From: Aurantimonas marina
GTDB lineage: Bacteria; Pseudomonadota; Alphaproteobacteria; Rhizobiales; Rhizobiaceae
Length of the DNA: 64,000 bases
Reading direction: 5' to 3'
Assembly (NCBI RefSeq): GCF_017183135.1
Contig: NZ_JADDXW010000005.1
Location: 208,538-272,537, forward strand
Numbering within the stretch: the first letter of the stretch is position 1; every line of letters starts with the position of its first letter. The notes under the pieces are model-generated. The model was not told the origin of the DNA, searched no databases, and was given only the letters and a program-made list of their open reading frames with translations. Shown in pieces: positions 40,243 to 49,039 of the stretch. The position numbers and the translations under genes are program-made.

Positions 40243-41757
40243 GTGACGACACTCGCGCAGACACCCGTTCCCCTCCGGCGGCTGTTTCGTCGTCTCGACT
40301 TCGCCCCCGTTCCCACCGACGATTTCCTGGGGCGCCTGCTCGCGGTCTGGCAAGCGCGACGAGACGAGCTGATATTTCCGTCGGAAAGGGATCTCAACAT
40401 TGAGGAACTCGGCCCAGAAGGCACGTTTGCTTTCGTATATGGCGTGCCGCAGCAGGGGCTAAATTATACGCTTCGTTCGGGCGCCAAATCGTTAGATGCG
40501 GTGCTCGGGCACTGCGAGGTCGGGGCGAGCTTGGCCGCCGCGCCACGCCGTCGCGGGGCGGTACGGCTCAGGCGTTTGTTCGAAGTCGTCCGACAAGCAG
40601 GCGAACCCTTGCTCGCGGAATTTACGCTCGACGAGGCGGGCGGCGAGCCGAACGCGGCCGAGATCCTGCTGGCGCCGCTCTCCGAGGACGGCCATACCGT
40701 CGACGCGATTGTCGGCGGGCTATCGCTTCGCCCGATGAAAGCGGACGGATCGAGCCCTAAACGACGTGCCGTGGTCCGCCCGGACGGTCCGACGCTGTTC
40801 GCGCTCGGTTCCAGCGCAGCCTTCGGAGAGCGTGTCGCCCGACATCTCGACATCATGCTTGCGGCTCACGAGGAACGTTTCTTCGAGGACGGCGAGCACA
40901 AGGCGCGGCCGCTTGTCCGCGTTCGTGACCGCGATGTCTATGTCATCGACAGCCTCACCGGCGACCTGCGGCACACGAGCAACGACAAGCTCTGCCGGGT
41001 GCTCTTCTTCATCGGCGCTCTGAGGGACGCGGGCGCCGATCGGGTCACCGCCGTCGTTCCCTATCTCTGCTATGCCCGCAAGGATCGGCGGACCAAGAGC
41101 CGCGACCCGGTCACGACCCGCTATGTCGCCCAACTGTTCGAGGCGGTGGGGACGGATCGCCTGATGACCATGGAAATTCATAATCTCGCCGCCTTCCAGA
41201 ACGCTTTTCGCCATCCGACGGTCCATCTCGACGCCAATAGCGCCTTCGTCGGTCATTTCGCGGCGGAGGTCGGGGACGCCCCGGTTGCGGTCGTCTCGCC
41301 CGATCTCGGCGGCGCCAAGCGGGCGGAGATCTTTCGCGAGCGGCTGGAAACGACGCTCGGCCGTCCCGTCGCGAAAGGCTTCATGGACAAGCAGCGCAGT
41401 GGTGGTGTCGTGACGGGGGAGCTATTCGCCGGGGATGTCGATGGCCGCGTGGTGGTCGTGGTCGACGATCTGATCAGCACCGGGACGACGATGGCGCGGG
41501 TCGCGGCGGTCTGCCGTGCCAAAGGCGCGACGAGGGTTTCGGTCGCGGCGACCCATGGCCTGTTCACCGGTGGTGCCGATGCACTCTGGGGCGAGGCGGC
41601 GATCGATGACGTCGTGATCACGGACACCGTGAAGCTGCCCGCGCTCGACGCTGGCGCGGTCGCAAACCGCCTGGTCGTGCTGGAGACGGCGGACATTTTC
41701 GCCGATGCCATCACGGAGTGTAGTCGTGCGGAGTTCGGCATTCGTCGTCGGGCCTGA
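40243..41757 (+). CDS. PAS-like domain fused to ribose-phosphate pyrophosphokinase
   Basis: Started at GTG 40243 (AAGGAGG 9 bp upstream), this is a 504-residue fusion. Residues about 15-150 resemble a PAS_5-type regulatory domain (LLAVWQARRDELIFPSERDL, NYTLRSGAKSLDAVLG, RRLFEVVRQAGEPLLAEF). From about residue 185 a full PRPP synthetase follows: YLCYARKDRRTKSRDPVTTR, TMEIHNLAAFQNAFR and the PRPP loop VVVVVDDLISTGTTM. The enzyme makes PRPP from ribose-5-phosphate and ATP. The unusual N-terminal fusion could make PRPP supply respond to a ligand or redox signal. Confidence 0.85.
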   Translation: MTTLAQTPVPLRRLFRRLDFAPVPTDDFLGRLLAVWQARRDELIFPSERDLNIEELGPEGTFAFVYGVPQQGLNYTLRSGAKSLDAVLGHCEVGASLAAAPRRRGAVRLRRLFEVVRQAGEPLLAEFTLDEAGGEPNAAEILLAPLSEDGHTVDAIVGGLSLRPMKADGSSPKRRAVVRPDGPTLFALGSSAAFGERVARHLDIMLAAHEERFFEDGEHKARPLVRVRDRDVYVIDSLTGDLRHTSNDKLCRVLFFIGALRDAGADRVTAVVPYLCYARKDRRTKSRDPVTTRYVAQLFEAVGTDRLMTMEIHNLAAFQNAFRHPTVHLDANSAFVGHFAAEVGDAPVAVVSPDLGGAKRAEIFRERLETTLGRPVAKGFMDKQRSGGVVTGELFAGDVDGRVVVVVDDLISTGTTMARVAAVCRAKGATRVSVAATHGLFTGGADALWGEAAIDDVVITDTVKLPALDAGAVANRLVVLETADIFADAITECSRAEFGIRRRA

Positions 41758-41805
41758 GGCGTCGGGACAATCACGCCCCGAGCGGAGACTGCCGGCGTGC
41801 TGGCC

Positions 41806-42246
41806 TCAGCTCAGATGGCGCTGGATTTCGTCGACGGGATGCTTCGTGAGGTCCTTGTCGACTTCGGCGACGATCAGCTTGCGAACCGCGTCGGTGAAGC
41901 GGCCTCGCAAATCCGCCAAGGCCTTCGGCGGCGCCACGACGATCAACGCCGGTACATTTTCCCGGGCGCAGAGCCGGTCGATCTCCTCGGCCACGTCGGA
42001 CGCGAACGCCGCTTCGGCCGCGGCATGCCAGTCGGTCTGCCCGACGGCGCTGCGCCGGCCCTGGGTCTGCGTTCTGCCAGGCTCGTCGCTTCCGTGCTTG
42101 CTAGTGAGCGGGTTGTCCGGCGCTTCGAGAACGTGCTCGACCGTTAGATTCGGACTGAATGGGCCGCCTTCGTTTATGAGCACGAGGGCCTTGCGCCCGT
42201 CGGCGACGAGGACCCGCGCACGGTGCGCGATTTTGACCGTGGTCAT
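41806..42246 (-). CDS. Host_attach-family protein
   Basis: This is a 146-residue protein from ATG 42246 (MTTVKIAHRARVLVADGRKA). It has the family pattern of Host_attach (protein required for attachment to host cells): VLVADGRKALVLINEG at the start, a variable middle (SDEPGRTQTQGRRSAVGQTD), and FASDVAEEIDRLCARENVPA followed by LIVVAPPKALADLRGRF. The fold is related to eRF1/baeRF-type domains. Its role in free-living bacteria is unclear. It is convergent with the PRPP synthetase gene and has an FNR-like box 67 bp upstream. Confidence 0.85.
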   Translation of the reverse strand: MTTVKIAHRARVLVADGRKALVLINEGGPFSPNLTVEHVLEAPDNPLTSKHGSDEPGRTQTQGRRSAVGQTDWHAAAEAAFASDVAEEIDRLCARENVPALIVVAPPKALADLRGRFTDAVRKLIVAEVDKDLTKHPVDEIQRHLS

Positions 42247-42312
42247 GGCGGTGACACTTCCTGCGTTCGATGATCCAGGATCACAGGGTAGCCGCATTGG
42301 CGACGCCCGGCT

Positions 42313-42326
42313 TTGACAAGGATCAT
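42313..42326. promoter_or_regulatory. FNR/FixK-like box upstream of Host_attach gene
   Basis: TTGAC-AAGG-ATCAT has one mismatch to TTGAY-N4-RTCAA. It is centred 73 bp before the minus-strand start at 42246. Confidence 0.5.
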
Positions 42327-42400
42327 GTCCGCTCGCTCTCATGTGGCGAGATCCGACCGCGCCGTTGCCACCCCGGCCGCCGGGCGACAGCGCCGCCTGG

Positions 42401-43468
42401 CTATCGCAGGGATTCTTCCGCCACGGCGAGGTATCGGCTCGCGAGCGGTTCCCATTTGGCCGGTTCCCGTGGTGCGGCATCGAGAAGGTGGGCGAGCGAG
42501 AGCCGGGCGCGCAACACCGCGCGAAAAGCGGTGTAGAACGCGACCAATCGCGGCGGCGGGCGGTCGCCGAGTTGATCCGCGACCTGCTCGATGAGCGCTG
42601 GCCCGATGGAGGGCGCGCCCAGTATCCGGCATTCCAGGCCGAGAAAGGCCAATTCGTCGAACGGATCGACGAGGCGCAGTTCCGGACTGAATTCGAGACA
42701 ATCAAAGACCACGATCGGGTCGGTCAGGCAGATGTGCTCGGGCCGCAGGTCACCGTGCCCCTCGACGATCCGACCGGTGCGCGCTCGGTCCTCGATCAGC
42801 GGGCGGTCTGCTGCCATTCTCTGGTCGAGCTCGTCCAGCACCTCCGGAAGGCGCGCGGGGTCCACCGCGAAGGCGCGGTTTGTCAGGATCGCCCGATTGT
42901 CCGCCTGCTGTGCCAGGAGACGGTCGACATAGGCAGCCGGATCGAGCGCCGGATGGTCGGCCGTGCGGTAGAACCGCGCCAAGAGGTCCGCGATCCGGCT
43001 GGTCTCGGTCGCGCCGATCTGGTCTTCGTCAAGCATCCGGTCGAACATTCGATCCGCCGGCAGGCGCCGCATTACCACAAGCCAGTCGACCACGGTTCCG
43101 CGGCCGTCCAGCGCCAGATCGCCGGAATCGTCCTGGGTAAGGGGAGCAGTTCCCAGATAGGTCTGCGGCGCGAGCCGCCGGTTGAGGCGGACTTCCTCGC
43201 GGCAATTGGCCTCGCGGGCAGCCAATGTGGTGAAATCCAGGAAGGGGAAGCGGACCGGCTTTTTCAGCTTGTAGACGAGGTCGCCGGCCAGAAAGACCCA
43301 GGACATGTGGGTCTCCGTGACGAGGACATCGGCCGGGGCGTGATCGTAGGCGGCCGGCTCGCTGAGGAAGCGGACCTTGGCTTCGATGGGTCCTGTGCCG
43401 GCGCCATCGGGCGGCGACGCGGGGATGTCAGCGGATTTCGGGTCGCTCGGCATGGGGACGCACCGCAT
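42401..43468 (-). CDS. COG2187-type aminoglycoside-phosphotransferase-like kinase
   Basis: This 355-residue protein has an APH/choline-kinase-like fold. It shows VLVTETHMSWVFLAGDLVYKLKKPVRFPF (ATP-binding Lys region), catalytic HGDLRPEHICL, and the metal-binding VFDCLEFSPELRLVDPFDEL. There is no P-loop kinase partner domain fused, unlike some homologues. ATG 43453 (MPSDPKS) is an alternative start. Substrate unknown. The next gene upstream on the same strand is the DUF2267 protein. Confidence 0.82.
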   Translation of the reverse strand: MRCVPMPSDPKSADIPASPPDGAGTGPIEAKVRFLSEPAAYDHAPADVLVTETHMSWVFLAGDLVYKLKKPVRFPFLDFTTLAAREANCREEVRLNRRLAPQTYLGTAPLTQDDSGDLALDGRGTVVDWLVVMRRLPADRMFDRMLDEDQIGATETSRIADLLARFYRTADHPALDPAAYVDRLLAQQADNRAILTNRAFAVDPARLPEVLDELDQRMAADRPLIEDRARTGRIVEGHGDLRPEHICLTDPIVVFDCLEFSPELRLVDPFDELAFLGLECRILGAPSIGPALIEQVADQLGDRPPPRLVAFYTAFRAVLRARLSLAHLLDAAPREPAKWEPLASRYLAVAEESLR

Positions 43469-43528
43469 CAGATACGGGCCGAGATGTCATCGGCACGGCC
43501 CGAGGCGGCGGTCGCGACGGGCCATGCT

Positions 43529-43960
43529 TCAGCGGGTCGGCCAGAGATCCCGCAACGCCTTGCGCATGGAGTTGCGGACCTGGGTGATCTCGCCTTCGGA
43601 GATGTGGTTGTCCAGCAGCCTGAACACCGCCGCGATGGCTTCCTCGGTGTCGTCGAACGGATCATCGCGGAGATCGTTCTCGACGCGGGCGACGAAATCC
43701 TCTTTCGTCCGGTTCCAGGCCGGTGTCGCGGAGGGCTGCCACCCCTCGAAGAAGATGCCGCGAATGAGGACGGGCAACTGCGCCGACAGGTCCGCGGCTT
43801 CCTCGACCGAGATCGCGTCGCGCAAGGCGTGAAGCACCGATCGCAGCAGGCGCAGGGCGTGACGCTCGCCGCCCTCGTTCAGATCGTCGGCAAGTTCGTT
43901 GACCCATTGCTGCGCCTGTTGGGCGCCATGGGCGAAGGCTGGAATTGCGCTGCCGGTCAC
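43529..43960 (-). CDS. DUF2267 protein
   Basis: This 143-residue soluble protein has the DUF2267 pattern: AQQWVNELADDLNEGGERHALRLLRSVLHALRDAISVEEAADLSAQLPVLIRGIFFEGW in helices, then FVARVENDLRDDPFDDTEEAIAAVF. Such proteins often occur with stress and low-oxygen genes; the biochemical role is unknown. A weak FNR-like half-matched box (TTGCGGCAGATCAA, 44021-44034) lies 60 bp upstream, overlapping the end of the ppsA gene. Confidence 0.83.
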   Translation of the reverse strand: MTGSAIPAFAHGAQQAQQWVNELADDLNEGGERHALRLLRSVLHALRDAISVEEAADLSAQLPVLIRGIFFEGWQPSATPAWNRTKEDFVARVENDLRDDPFDDTEEAIAAVFRLLDNHISEGEITQVRNSMRKALRDLWPTR

Positions 43961-44030
43961 GATCCTGTCCTCCGGACGATATGTCGATCACCCCTTATGG
44001 GCGTGTTTGCGACATCCGCATTGCGGCAGA

Positions 44031-46421
44031 TCAATCTGCCGATCCGCGAGCTTCGGCGCGCGCGACATGCTGCTTGACCGCGGCGAAGCTGTCCGGGCTG
44101 ACGGAGATCGAGTCGATCCCGCATTCGACCAGGAAGGCGGCAAAGGCGGGATTGTCGCTCGGGGCCTGACCACAGAGACCGACCTTCGCACCGGCCTCGC
44201 GGGCAGCTTCGATCATGCTGCGGATCATCCATTTCACCGCCGCGTCCTCTTCGTCGAACAACTCGGCCAATAGGCTGGAATCGCGGTCGACGCCGAGCGT
44301 CAGCTGGGTAAGGTCGTTGGAGCCGATGGAGAACCCGTCGAAACGTTCGGCAAAGCCGCGCGCGAGGATGACGTTGGCGGGGATCTCGCACATGACGTAG
44401 ACCTGAAGCCCGTCCTGATCGCGCTTCAGCCCGTTCTCCGCCATGACCTCGAGAACCCGGTCGGCCTCGCCGAGCGTGCGGCAGAACGGGATCATGACGA
44501 TCACATTGGCGAAGCCCATCTCCTCGCGCAGTCGCCGGATCGCGCGACACTCCAACGCGAAGCCTTCCCGGTAACGCGGCGAGTAGTAGCGCGAGGCGCC
44601 GCGAAATCCGAGCATCGGATTCGCCTCCTCGGGCTCGAAGCCCTGTCCGCCAACGAGATGGGCATATTCGTTGGTCTTGAAGTCGCTCATCCGCACGATG
44701 CAGGGATGGGGGTGTGCAAGGGCGGCGATGCGGGCCAGGCCTTCGGCCAGCCGGTCGACGAAGAAGGCCGGTTTGTCCGCGTAGCCGCGCGTGATGGCCT
44801 CGATCTCGGCCCGGACGGCCGCATCGGTGATCGCAGCGAAATTGACTAGCGCCATCGGGTGGATCTTGATGGCGTTGTTGATGACGAACTCCATGCGGGC
44901 AAGGCCGACGCCGTCGGCCGGCAGCCGCCACCAGCGCGCGGCAGCGGCCGGATTGGCGAGATTCAGCATGATCTCGGTGCGGGTGGACGGCGCCTCGCCG
45001 GGATCGCTCTCCTCGACCGTGATGTCCGCGTCGCCTTCGTAGATGAAGCCCAGGTCGCCCTCCGCGCAGGACACTGTGATCGCCTGCTCGTCATGCAGCA
45101 GCTGCGTCGCGTCACCAGTGCCGACGATGGCCGGCAGGCCGAGTTCGCGGCTGACGATGGCCGCATGCGAGGTGCGCCCGCCGTGATCGGTAACGATCGC
45201 GCTCGCGCGTTTCATGATCGGCACCCAATCGGGATCGGTGGTTTCCGTCACCAATATGGCGCCGTCCACGAAGCGGTCGATTTCGTCCGGAGTGCGGATC
45301 ATGCAAACCGGCGCCGAGACGATCGCCTGTCCGATCGAAAGACCCGTGCAGAGCGTTCGGCCGTGGGCGCCGAGCCGGTAGCGTTTATGTACACCGGCGG
45401 TTCGCTGCGACTGCACGGTCTCGGGTCGCGCCTGGACGATGAAGAGCGACCCGTCGCGGCCGTCTTTTGCCCATTCGATATCCATCGGACAGCCGTAATG
45501 CCGTTCGATCGCCTGCGCCCAACGGGCCAGCGCGAGGATGTCGTCGTCACTCAGCACCAGGCTTTGCTGTTCGACGCGCGACGTCGGCACGTTCTTCACC
45601 GGTCGCTCGCCGCCCTTGGCGTATATCATCTTGATCTGCTTGGCACCGAGCGTCTTCTGGATGATCGGCCTGAGTTGGGGATTGTCGAGAAACGGCTTGA
45701 AGACCTGGTATTCGTCGGGATCGACGGCGCCCTGCACGACGTTTTCGCCGAGCCCCCAGGCCGCATTGATGATCACCACGCGGTCGAAGCCGGTTTCGGT
45801 ATCGATCGAGAACATCACGCCCGAACTGCCGAGATCGGAGCGCACCATCCGCTGAACGCCAACGGACAGCGCGACCTTGAGGTGGTCGAAAGCTTTCGTC
45901 TCGCGATAGCTGATGGCGCGGTCGGTAAAGAGCGAGGCATAGCAGCGCCGACAGGCATCCAGCACATTCGCCCTACCCGCGACGTTCAAAAACGTCTCCT
46001 GCTGGCCGGCGAAGCTCGCGTCCGGGAGGTCTTCGGCTGTGGCGCTGGAGCGGACGGCGACATCGACATCGCCGACGTCCGAGCGGCGCGACAATTCCTC
46101 GTAGGCCTTCGTGATCGCGGTGGCGGATTCGTCCGGCCAGTCGCCGCGCAGGAATGCCGCCCGGATAGCCCGGCCGGCTTCGGCAAGCGTGATCTTGCCG
46201 GCCATGCGCTCGGCGAGCGTATCCTGGATGGTCGCCGCGATTCCGTTCGCCGCGACGAAACGTCGGAACATCTCGGCCGTCGTGGCAAATCCAGGGGGAA
46301 CCGCCACACCCGCCGGGGTTAGTTTTTGGACCATTTCCCCCAGCGAGGCATTCTTGCCGCCGACCTCCGGCACGTCGCCCCGCGCGATTTCCTCGAACCA
46401 GCGAATTCCGCTCCTGGGCAT
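44031..46421 (-). CDS. ppsA: Phosphoenolpyruvate synthase
   Basis: This is a 796-residue enzyme converting pyruvate, ATP and water to PEP, AMP and phosphate. The N-terminal ATP-binding domain starts GKNASLGEMVQKL and has VRSSATAEDLPDASFAGQQETFLNV. The phosphohistidine domain has GGRTSHAAIVSRELGLPAIVG with the catalytic His. The C-terminal PEP-binding barrel has MLGFRGASRYYS, YVMCEIPANVI and IGSNDLTQLTLGVDRDS. Length is normal. PEP synthase suits gluconeogenic or storage-polymer metabolism under energy limitation. An FNR-like box lies about 66 bp upstream. Confidence 0.95.
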   Translation of the reverse strand: MPRSGIRWFEEIARGDVPEVGGKNASLGEMVQKLTPAGVAVPPGFATTAEMFRRFVAANGIAATIQDTLAERMAGKITLAEAGRAIRAAFLRGDWPDESATAITKAYEELSRRSDVGDVDVAVRSSATAEDLPDASFAGQQETFLNVAGRANVLDACRRCYASLFTDRAISYRETKAFDHLKVALSVGVQRMVRSDLGSSGVMFSIDTETGFDRVVIINAAWGLGENVVQGAVDPDEYQVFKPFLDNPQLRPIIQKTLGAKQIKMIYAKGGERPVKNVPTSRVEQQSLVLSDDDILALARWAQAIERHYGCPMDIEWAKDGRDGSLFIVQARPETVQSQRTAGVHKRYRLGAHGRTLCTGLSIGQAIVSAPVCMIRTPDEIDRFVDGAILVTETTDPDWVPIMKRASAIVTDHGGRTSHAAIVSRELGLPAIVGTGDATQLLHDEQAITVSCAEGDLGFIYEGDADITVEESDPGEAPSTRTEIMLNLANPAAAARWWRLPADGVGLARMEFVINNAIKIHPMALVNFAAITDAAVRAEIEAITRGYADKPAFFVDRLAEGLARIAALAHPHPCIVRMSDFKTNEYAHLVGGQGFEPEEANPMLGFRGASRYYSPRYREGFALECRAIRRLREEMGFANVIVMIPFCRTLGEADRVLEVMAENGLKRDQDGLQVYVMCEIPANVILARGFAERFDGFSIGSNDLTQLTLGVDRDSSLLAELFDEEDAAVKWMIRSMIEAAREAGAKVGLCGQAPSDNPAFAAFLVECGIDSISVSPDSFAAVKQHVARAEARGSAD

Positions 46422-46480
46422 TGCGTATCTCCCGCTGTCTCTCGTCGTTGGCGATTGTGAAGGCCGGTCAGCAGTCGGCT

Positions 46481-46494
46481 ATGACATCGATCAA
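46481..46494. promoter_or_regulatory. FNR/FixK-like box upstream of ppsA
   Basis: On the minus strand the sequence reads TTGAT-CGAT-GTCAT, one mismatch from TTGAY-N4-RTCAA. It is centred 66 bp before the ppsA start. Confidence 0.45.
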
Positions 46495-46597
46495 GCGATC
46501 GCGAATTTCATCGACGACAGATCATCCCTTGGTTCTACACTGGAACTGGATCTCCTCGGCCCGGCCGGTCGGAGGCTGCCAGGCGAGGCCGCAACGT

Positions 46598-46960
46598 CTA
46601 CTGAAAGCCTTTTTCGTATCCGGAAATGACCTGCAGAACGGCCGCCGAAATAGCGACTGCGGGAGACGCGCCACGTCCCGCGGCCATCGTCTGATCGTCG
46701 TCCTGGGACTCGTCTTCCTTCAGGACACAACTCCATTGCGAGCCGGGACGCGTGCTGCCTCTTAGCGTCACCGCCCAGCCGGGCAGGGCCTGAGCCGCGA
46801 GGGCCAGCGCGCCATCCGTCGACGCGAGGGCGTCAGCGGGCGCCGCCACCGCGGGCACGTGCTCCTCGAGAGCGTGACGGATGTCCGTTACCAGGTCTAA
46901 GTCCACCTCGGAGGTTGTCGCGCAGCGAACCAGCAGGCTTTGCAGATTTATCTCGGCCAT
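46598..46960 (-). CDS. Hypothetical 120-residue protein
   Basis: This starts at ATG 46960 (MAEINLQSLLVRCATTSEVD). A longer in-frame start up to 47689 is unsupported because it overlaps the metallophosphoesterase gene. The protein is small and soluble, with an acidic stretch (KEDESQDDDQ) followed by an Ala-rich amphipathic tail. No domain is recognised. It lies 176 bp upstream of ppsA on the same strand and is divergent from the metallophosphoesterase, sharing a region with an FNR-type box. Confidence 0.65.
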   Translation of the reverse strand: MAEINLQSLLVRCATTSEVDLDLVTDIRHALEEHVPAVAAPADALASTDGALALAAQALPGWAVTLRGSTRPGSQWSCVLKEDESQDDDQTMAAGRGASPAVAISAAVLQVISGYEKGFQ

Positions 46961-47334
46961 AGTGATCTGATTCCTTCCATGGATGACCAAAGGCATGGTC
47001 GAGTCCCATCGCCGGTCACGTTGCTTCAGCGGGAGGGCGGCAGACTGAGCCGTTATGTCTGCACCTGTTCTCCCGGAGACCGATGCGCACAGCTGTGCGG
47101 TGCTCCCACGGTCTGCGACTGACCGCGCCGGAGGCCCTACCGACACAACGACATCGATCAGACCGCCGCATTGACGCGGATCAATGTCGAAGCCTCGCCT
47201 TCGCCGGCACGTTGCGAATCCCAGCGGACGCGGGCGGTTCGCGGGACGGGGCATGCCTCGGTCTTTCCGTATTGAGGGGCGCCCAGGGGTCGGCGAAAAT
47301 TCTTCGCGGCGGAGCACGAGAGAAGGCGGGCACA
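46961..47334. promoter_or_regulatory. Divergent intergenic region with FNR/FixK-type box at 47171-47184
   Basis: TTGAC-GCGG-ATCAA lies between the minus-strand hypothetical gene (centre 217 bp from its start) and the plus-strand metallophosphoesterase (157 bp). The remainder of the 374-bp gap shows no coding sequence that I can support. Confidence 0.65.
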
Positions 47335-48297
47335 GTGAGATCACCGGATCCGACTGAAGAGGAGCTAGACGCGCTCGCTTTGCTCGAGTCGCGGATCGGA
47401 CATCTGCATGTCCGACAGCGGCTCGGACTGGAGAGGGATTATGAGGCCCATGTGTTTCGACGGGGCACGCACTTCTTCCACATCGAGAACTGGTATTCGA
47501 TCCACGGCCTGATCCGCGGCGGGCTGAAACTCGTCGGCCTGCATCGACGCGGCCAGCGCAACGCTCACGCCATCCAGGTCCGTCAGAACGAGGTCCGCCT
47601 GACGGACTTGCCTGCGGCGTTCGATGGCTACACTGTCCTGCAGCTCTCCGATCTCCACTTCGGCATGAGCTCCGGCTTTCTTGGGTCACTCCTGGAGATG
47701 CTCGCGCCGCTTCGCTACGATCTCTGCGTCGTCACCGGCGACTATCGCGCGCTCACCTTCGGCCCATGGGAGGCAGCGGTCGACGACCTCCGCCGTTTGC
47801 GGCCGCATCTATCAGGCCCGGTTTACGCGATCCTCGGGAACCATGACACCATCCGCATGGTCCCGGCGATGGAGGACTCGGGCTATCGGTTGCTGCTCAA
47901 CGAGTGGGTTCGGTTGTCGCACGACGGCGAGACGGTGTATCTCGCCGGCATCGATGACGCGCATTTTTACCGGCTGGAAAACTATCATCGCGCCGCTCAT
48001 GATATCCCCCAGAACGCAGTTTCTATTCTTTTATCGCACACGCCCGAGGCCTATCGGCACGCCGCTCATGCCGGGTTCGATCTCATGCTGTGCGGCCACA
48101 CTCACGGCGGACAGATCTGCCTGCCGGGCGGCATCCCCATCCTGACCGATGCCGATAGCCCGCGCGCCATGGCCAAGGGATCGTGGCGCTGGCACGACAT
48201 GGCAGGCTACACATCGGCGGGGGCGGGCACCTCGATCGTGGATGTGCGGCTGAACTGCCCACCCGAAGTGACCCTGCACCGACTGCGGCGGGCATAG
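47335..48297 (+). CDS. Metallophosphoesterase (YkuE/YaeI-like)
   Basis: Started at GTG 47335 after AAGGCGGG, this is a 320-residue protein. An N-terminal segment (RIGHLHVRQRLGLERDYEA; NWYSIHGLIRGGLKLVGLHRRG) leads to the calcineurin-like fold: QLSDLHFG, VVTGDYRA, ILGNHDTIR, LLSHTPEAY and LCGHTHGGQICLP. These are the two-metal ligands. The second motif is GDY rather than the common GDF/GDL. Likely a phosphodiesterase or lipid-headgroup phosphatase. It is convergent with the CarS-like gene. Confidence 0.88.
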   Translation: MRSPDPTEEELDALALLESRIGHLHVRQRLGLERDYEAHVFRRGTHFFHIENWYSIHGLIRGGLKLVGLHRRGQRNAHAIQVRQNEVRLTDLPAAFDGYTVLQLSDLHFGMSSGFLGSLLEMLAPLRYDLCVVTGDYRALTFGPWEAAVDDLRRLRPHLSGPVYAILGNHDTIRMVPAMEDSGYRLLLNEWVRLSHDGETVYLAGIDDAHFYRLENYHRAAHDIPQNAVSILLSHTPEAYRHAAHAGFDLMLCGHTHGGQICLPGGIPILTDADSPRAMAKGSWRWHDMAGYTSAGAGTSIVDVRLNCPPEVTLHRLRRA

Positions 48298-48299
48298 CC

Positions 48300-48878
48300 T
48301 CAATAAGGCCGATCCCGGATATTGAGCCGATACAGCAAGACGGACAGCAACGTTTCGAGGACGATGAAGGCGGCGATCAGAACAAAAATATCGGCAGCGC
48401 CCAGATTCAGCTGAGCCTGGAGAACCAGGAGTGGCAAGAGGGATTCGGGGATTTGATCGAGCCCGAACGCCCGCGCATGCACCGCCAGGCCCAGCCGTCG
48501 CTTGCTGAAACTGGCGAACAGGTCGCCCATAAGCGCTGATGCGGCGAGAATCGCGCCGAGCCCCCAGCCCATTCCCAGAAGACTGGCCGCCAGGCTGGTG
48601 CACAGAATCGAGGCGACGACACCGCGCGCCGTCTTCGCCGCGCCGAACAAGCGACGCCCGTCGAAAAATGTCGATCCGCCGTCGAGCGGCATAGCCAGGC
48701 GACCCGCCAGAAGCCTGGTCGCGAGGACCGGAGCGCCGTTGGCGATGAGGAGCAGCGCAAGAATTCGAGCAAGCAGGAGTGCGTCGGCTATTGTCAGAAG
48801 TCCTTTGGTCAAGGAAGGCGCAGTCGGTTCGGCCGCGAACCGGTACCGATTGGCGGCCAAACATTCCAGTTTCCTCAA
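48300..48878 (-). CDS. CDP-archaeol-synthase-like (CarS/DUF46) membrane protein
   Basis: This 192-residue protein has four to five hydrophobic helices. Its central motif resembles CarS: LLLIANGAPVLATRL, then PLDGGSTFFDGRRLFGAAKT and ARGVVASI. CarS enzymes transfer CMP to unsaturated ether lipids in archaea; bacterial homologues have no settled function. It ends 2 bp from the convergent metallophosphoesterase. The short basic N-terminus before LTKGLLTIAD may not be translated. Confidence 0.8.
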   Translation of the reverse strand: MRKLECLAANRYRFAAEPTAPSLTKGLLTIADALLLARILALLLIANGAPVLATRLLAGRLAMPLDGGSTFFDGRRLFGAAKTARGVVASILCTSLAASLLGMGWGLGAILAASALMGDLFASFSKRRLGLAVHARAFGLDQIPESLLPLLVLQAQLNLGAADIFVLIAAFIVLETLLSVLLYRLNIRDRPY

Positions 48879-48955
48879 ACGGCGTCTTTGATTAGGCGCA
48901 AGGCGTTTGCCGAGAGTTGCTTCGATCGTCCCGCGACGCGGGGGGCTGGCCGAAT

Positions 48956-48969
48956 TTGACGGAGGTCAA
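48956..48969. promoter_or_regulatory. FNR/FixK-type box upstream of hydrolase
   Basis: TTGAC-GGAG-GTCAA, a perfect dyad, centred 77 bp before the GTG start at 49040. Confidence 0.65.
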
Positions 48970-49039
48970 TGACGCATCGACAAACTGGTGGATGCTGGCG
49001 GCGCAGGCCACTAGTGCACAAAAGCGAGGAGAAAAGCCG

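Noticed and set aside
46961..47690. N-terminal extension of the 120-residue hypothetical protein up to 47689
   Set aside because: The extension would run antisense through the metallophosphoesterase gene and is Arg/Ser-rich without motifs; ATG 46960 is preferred.
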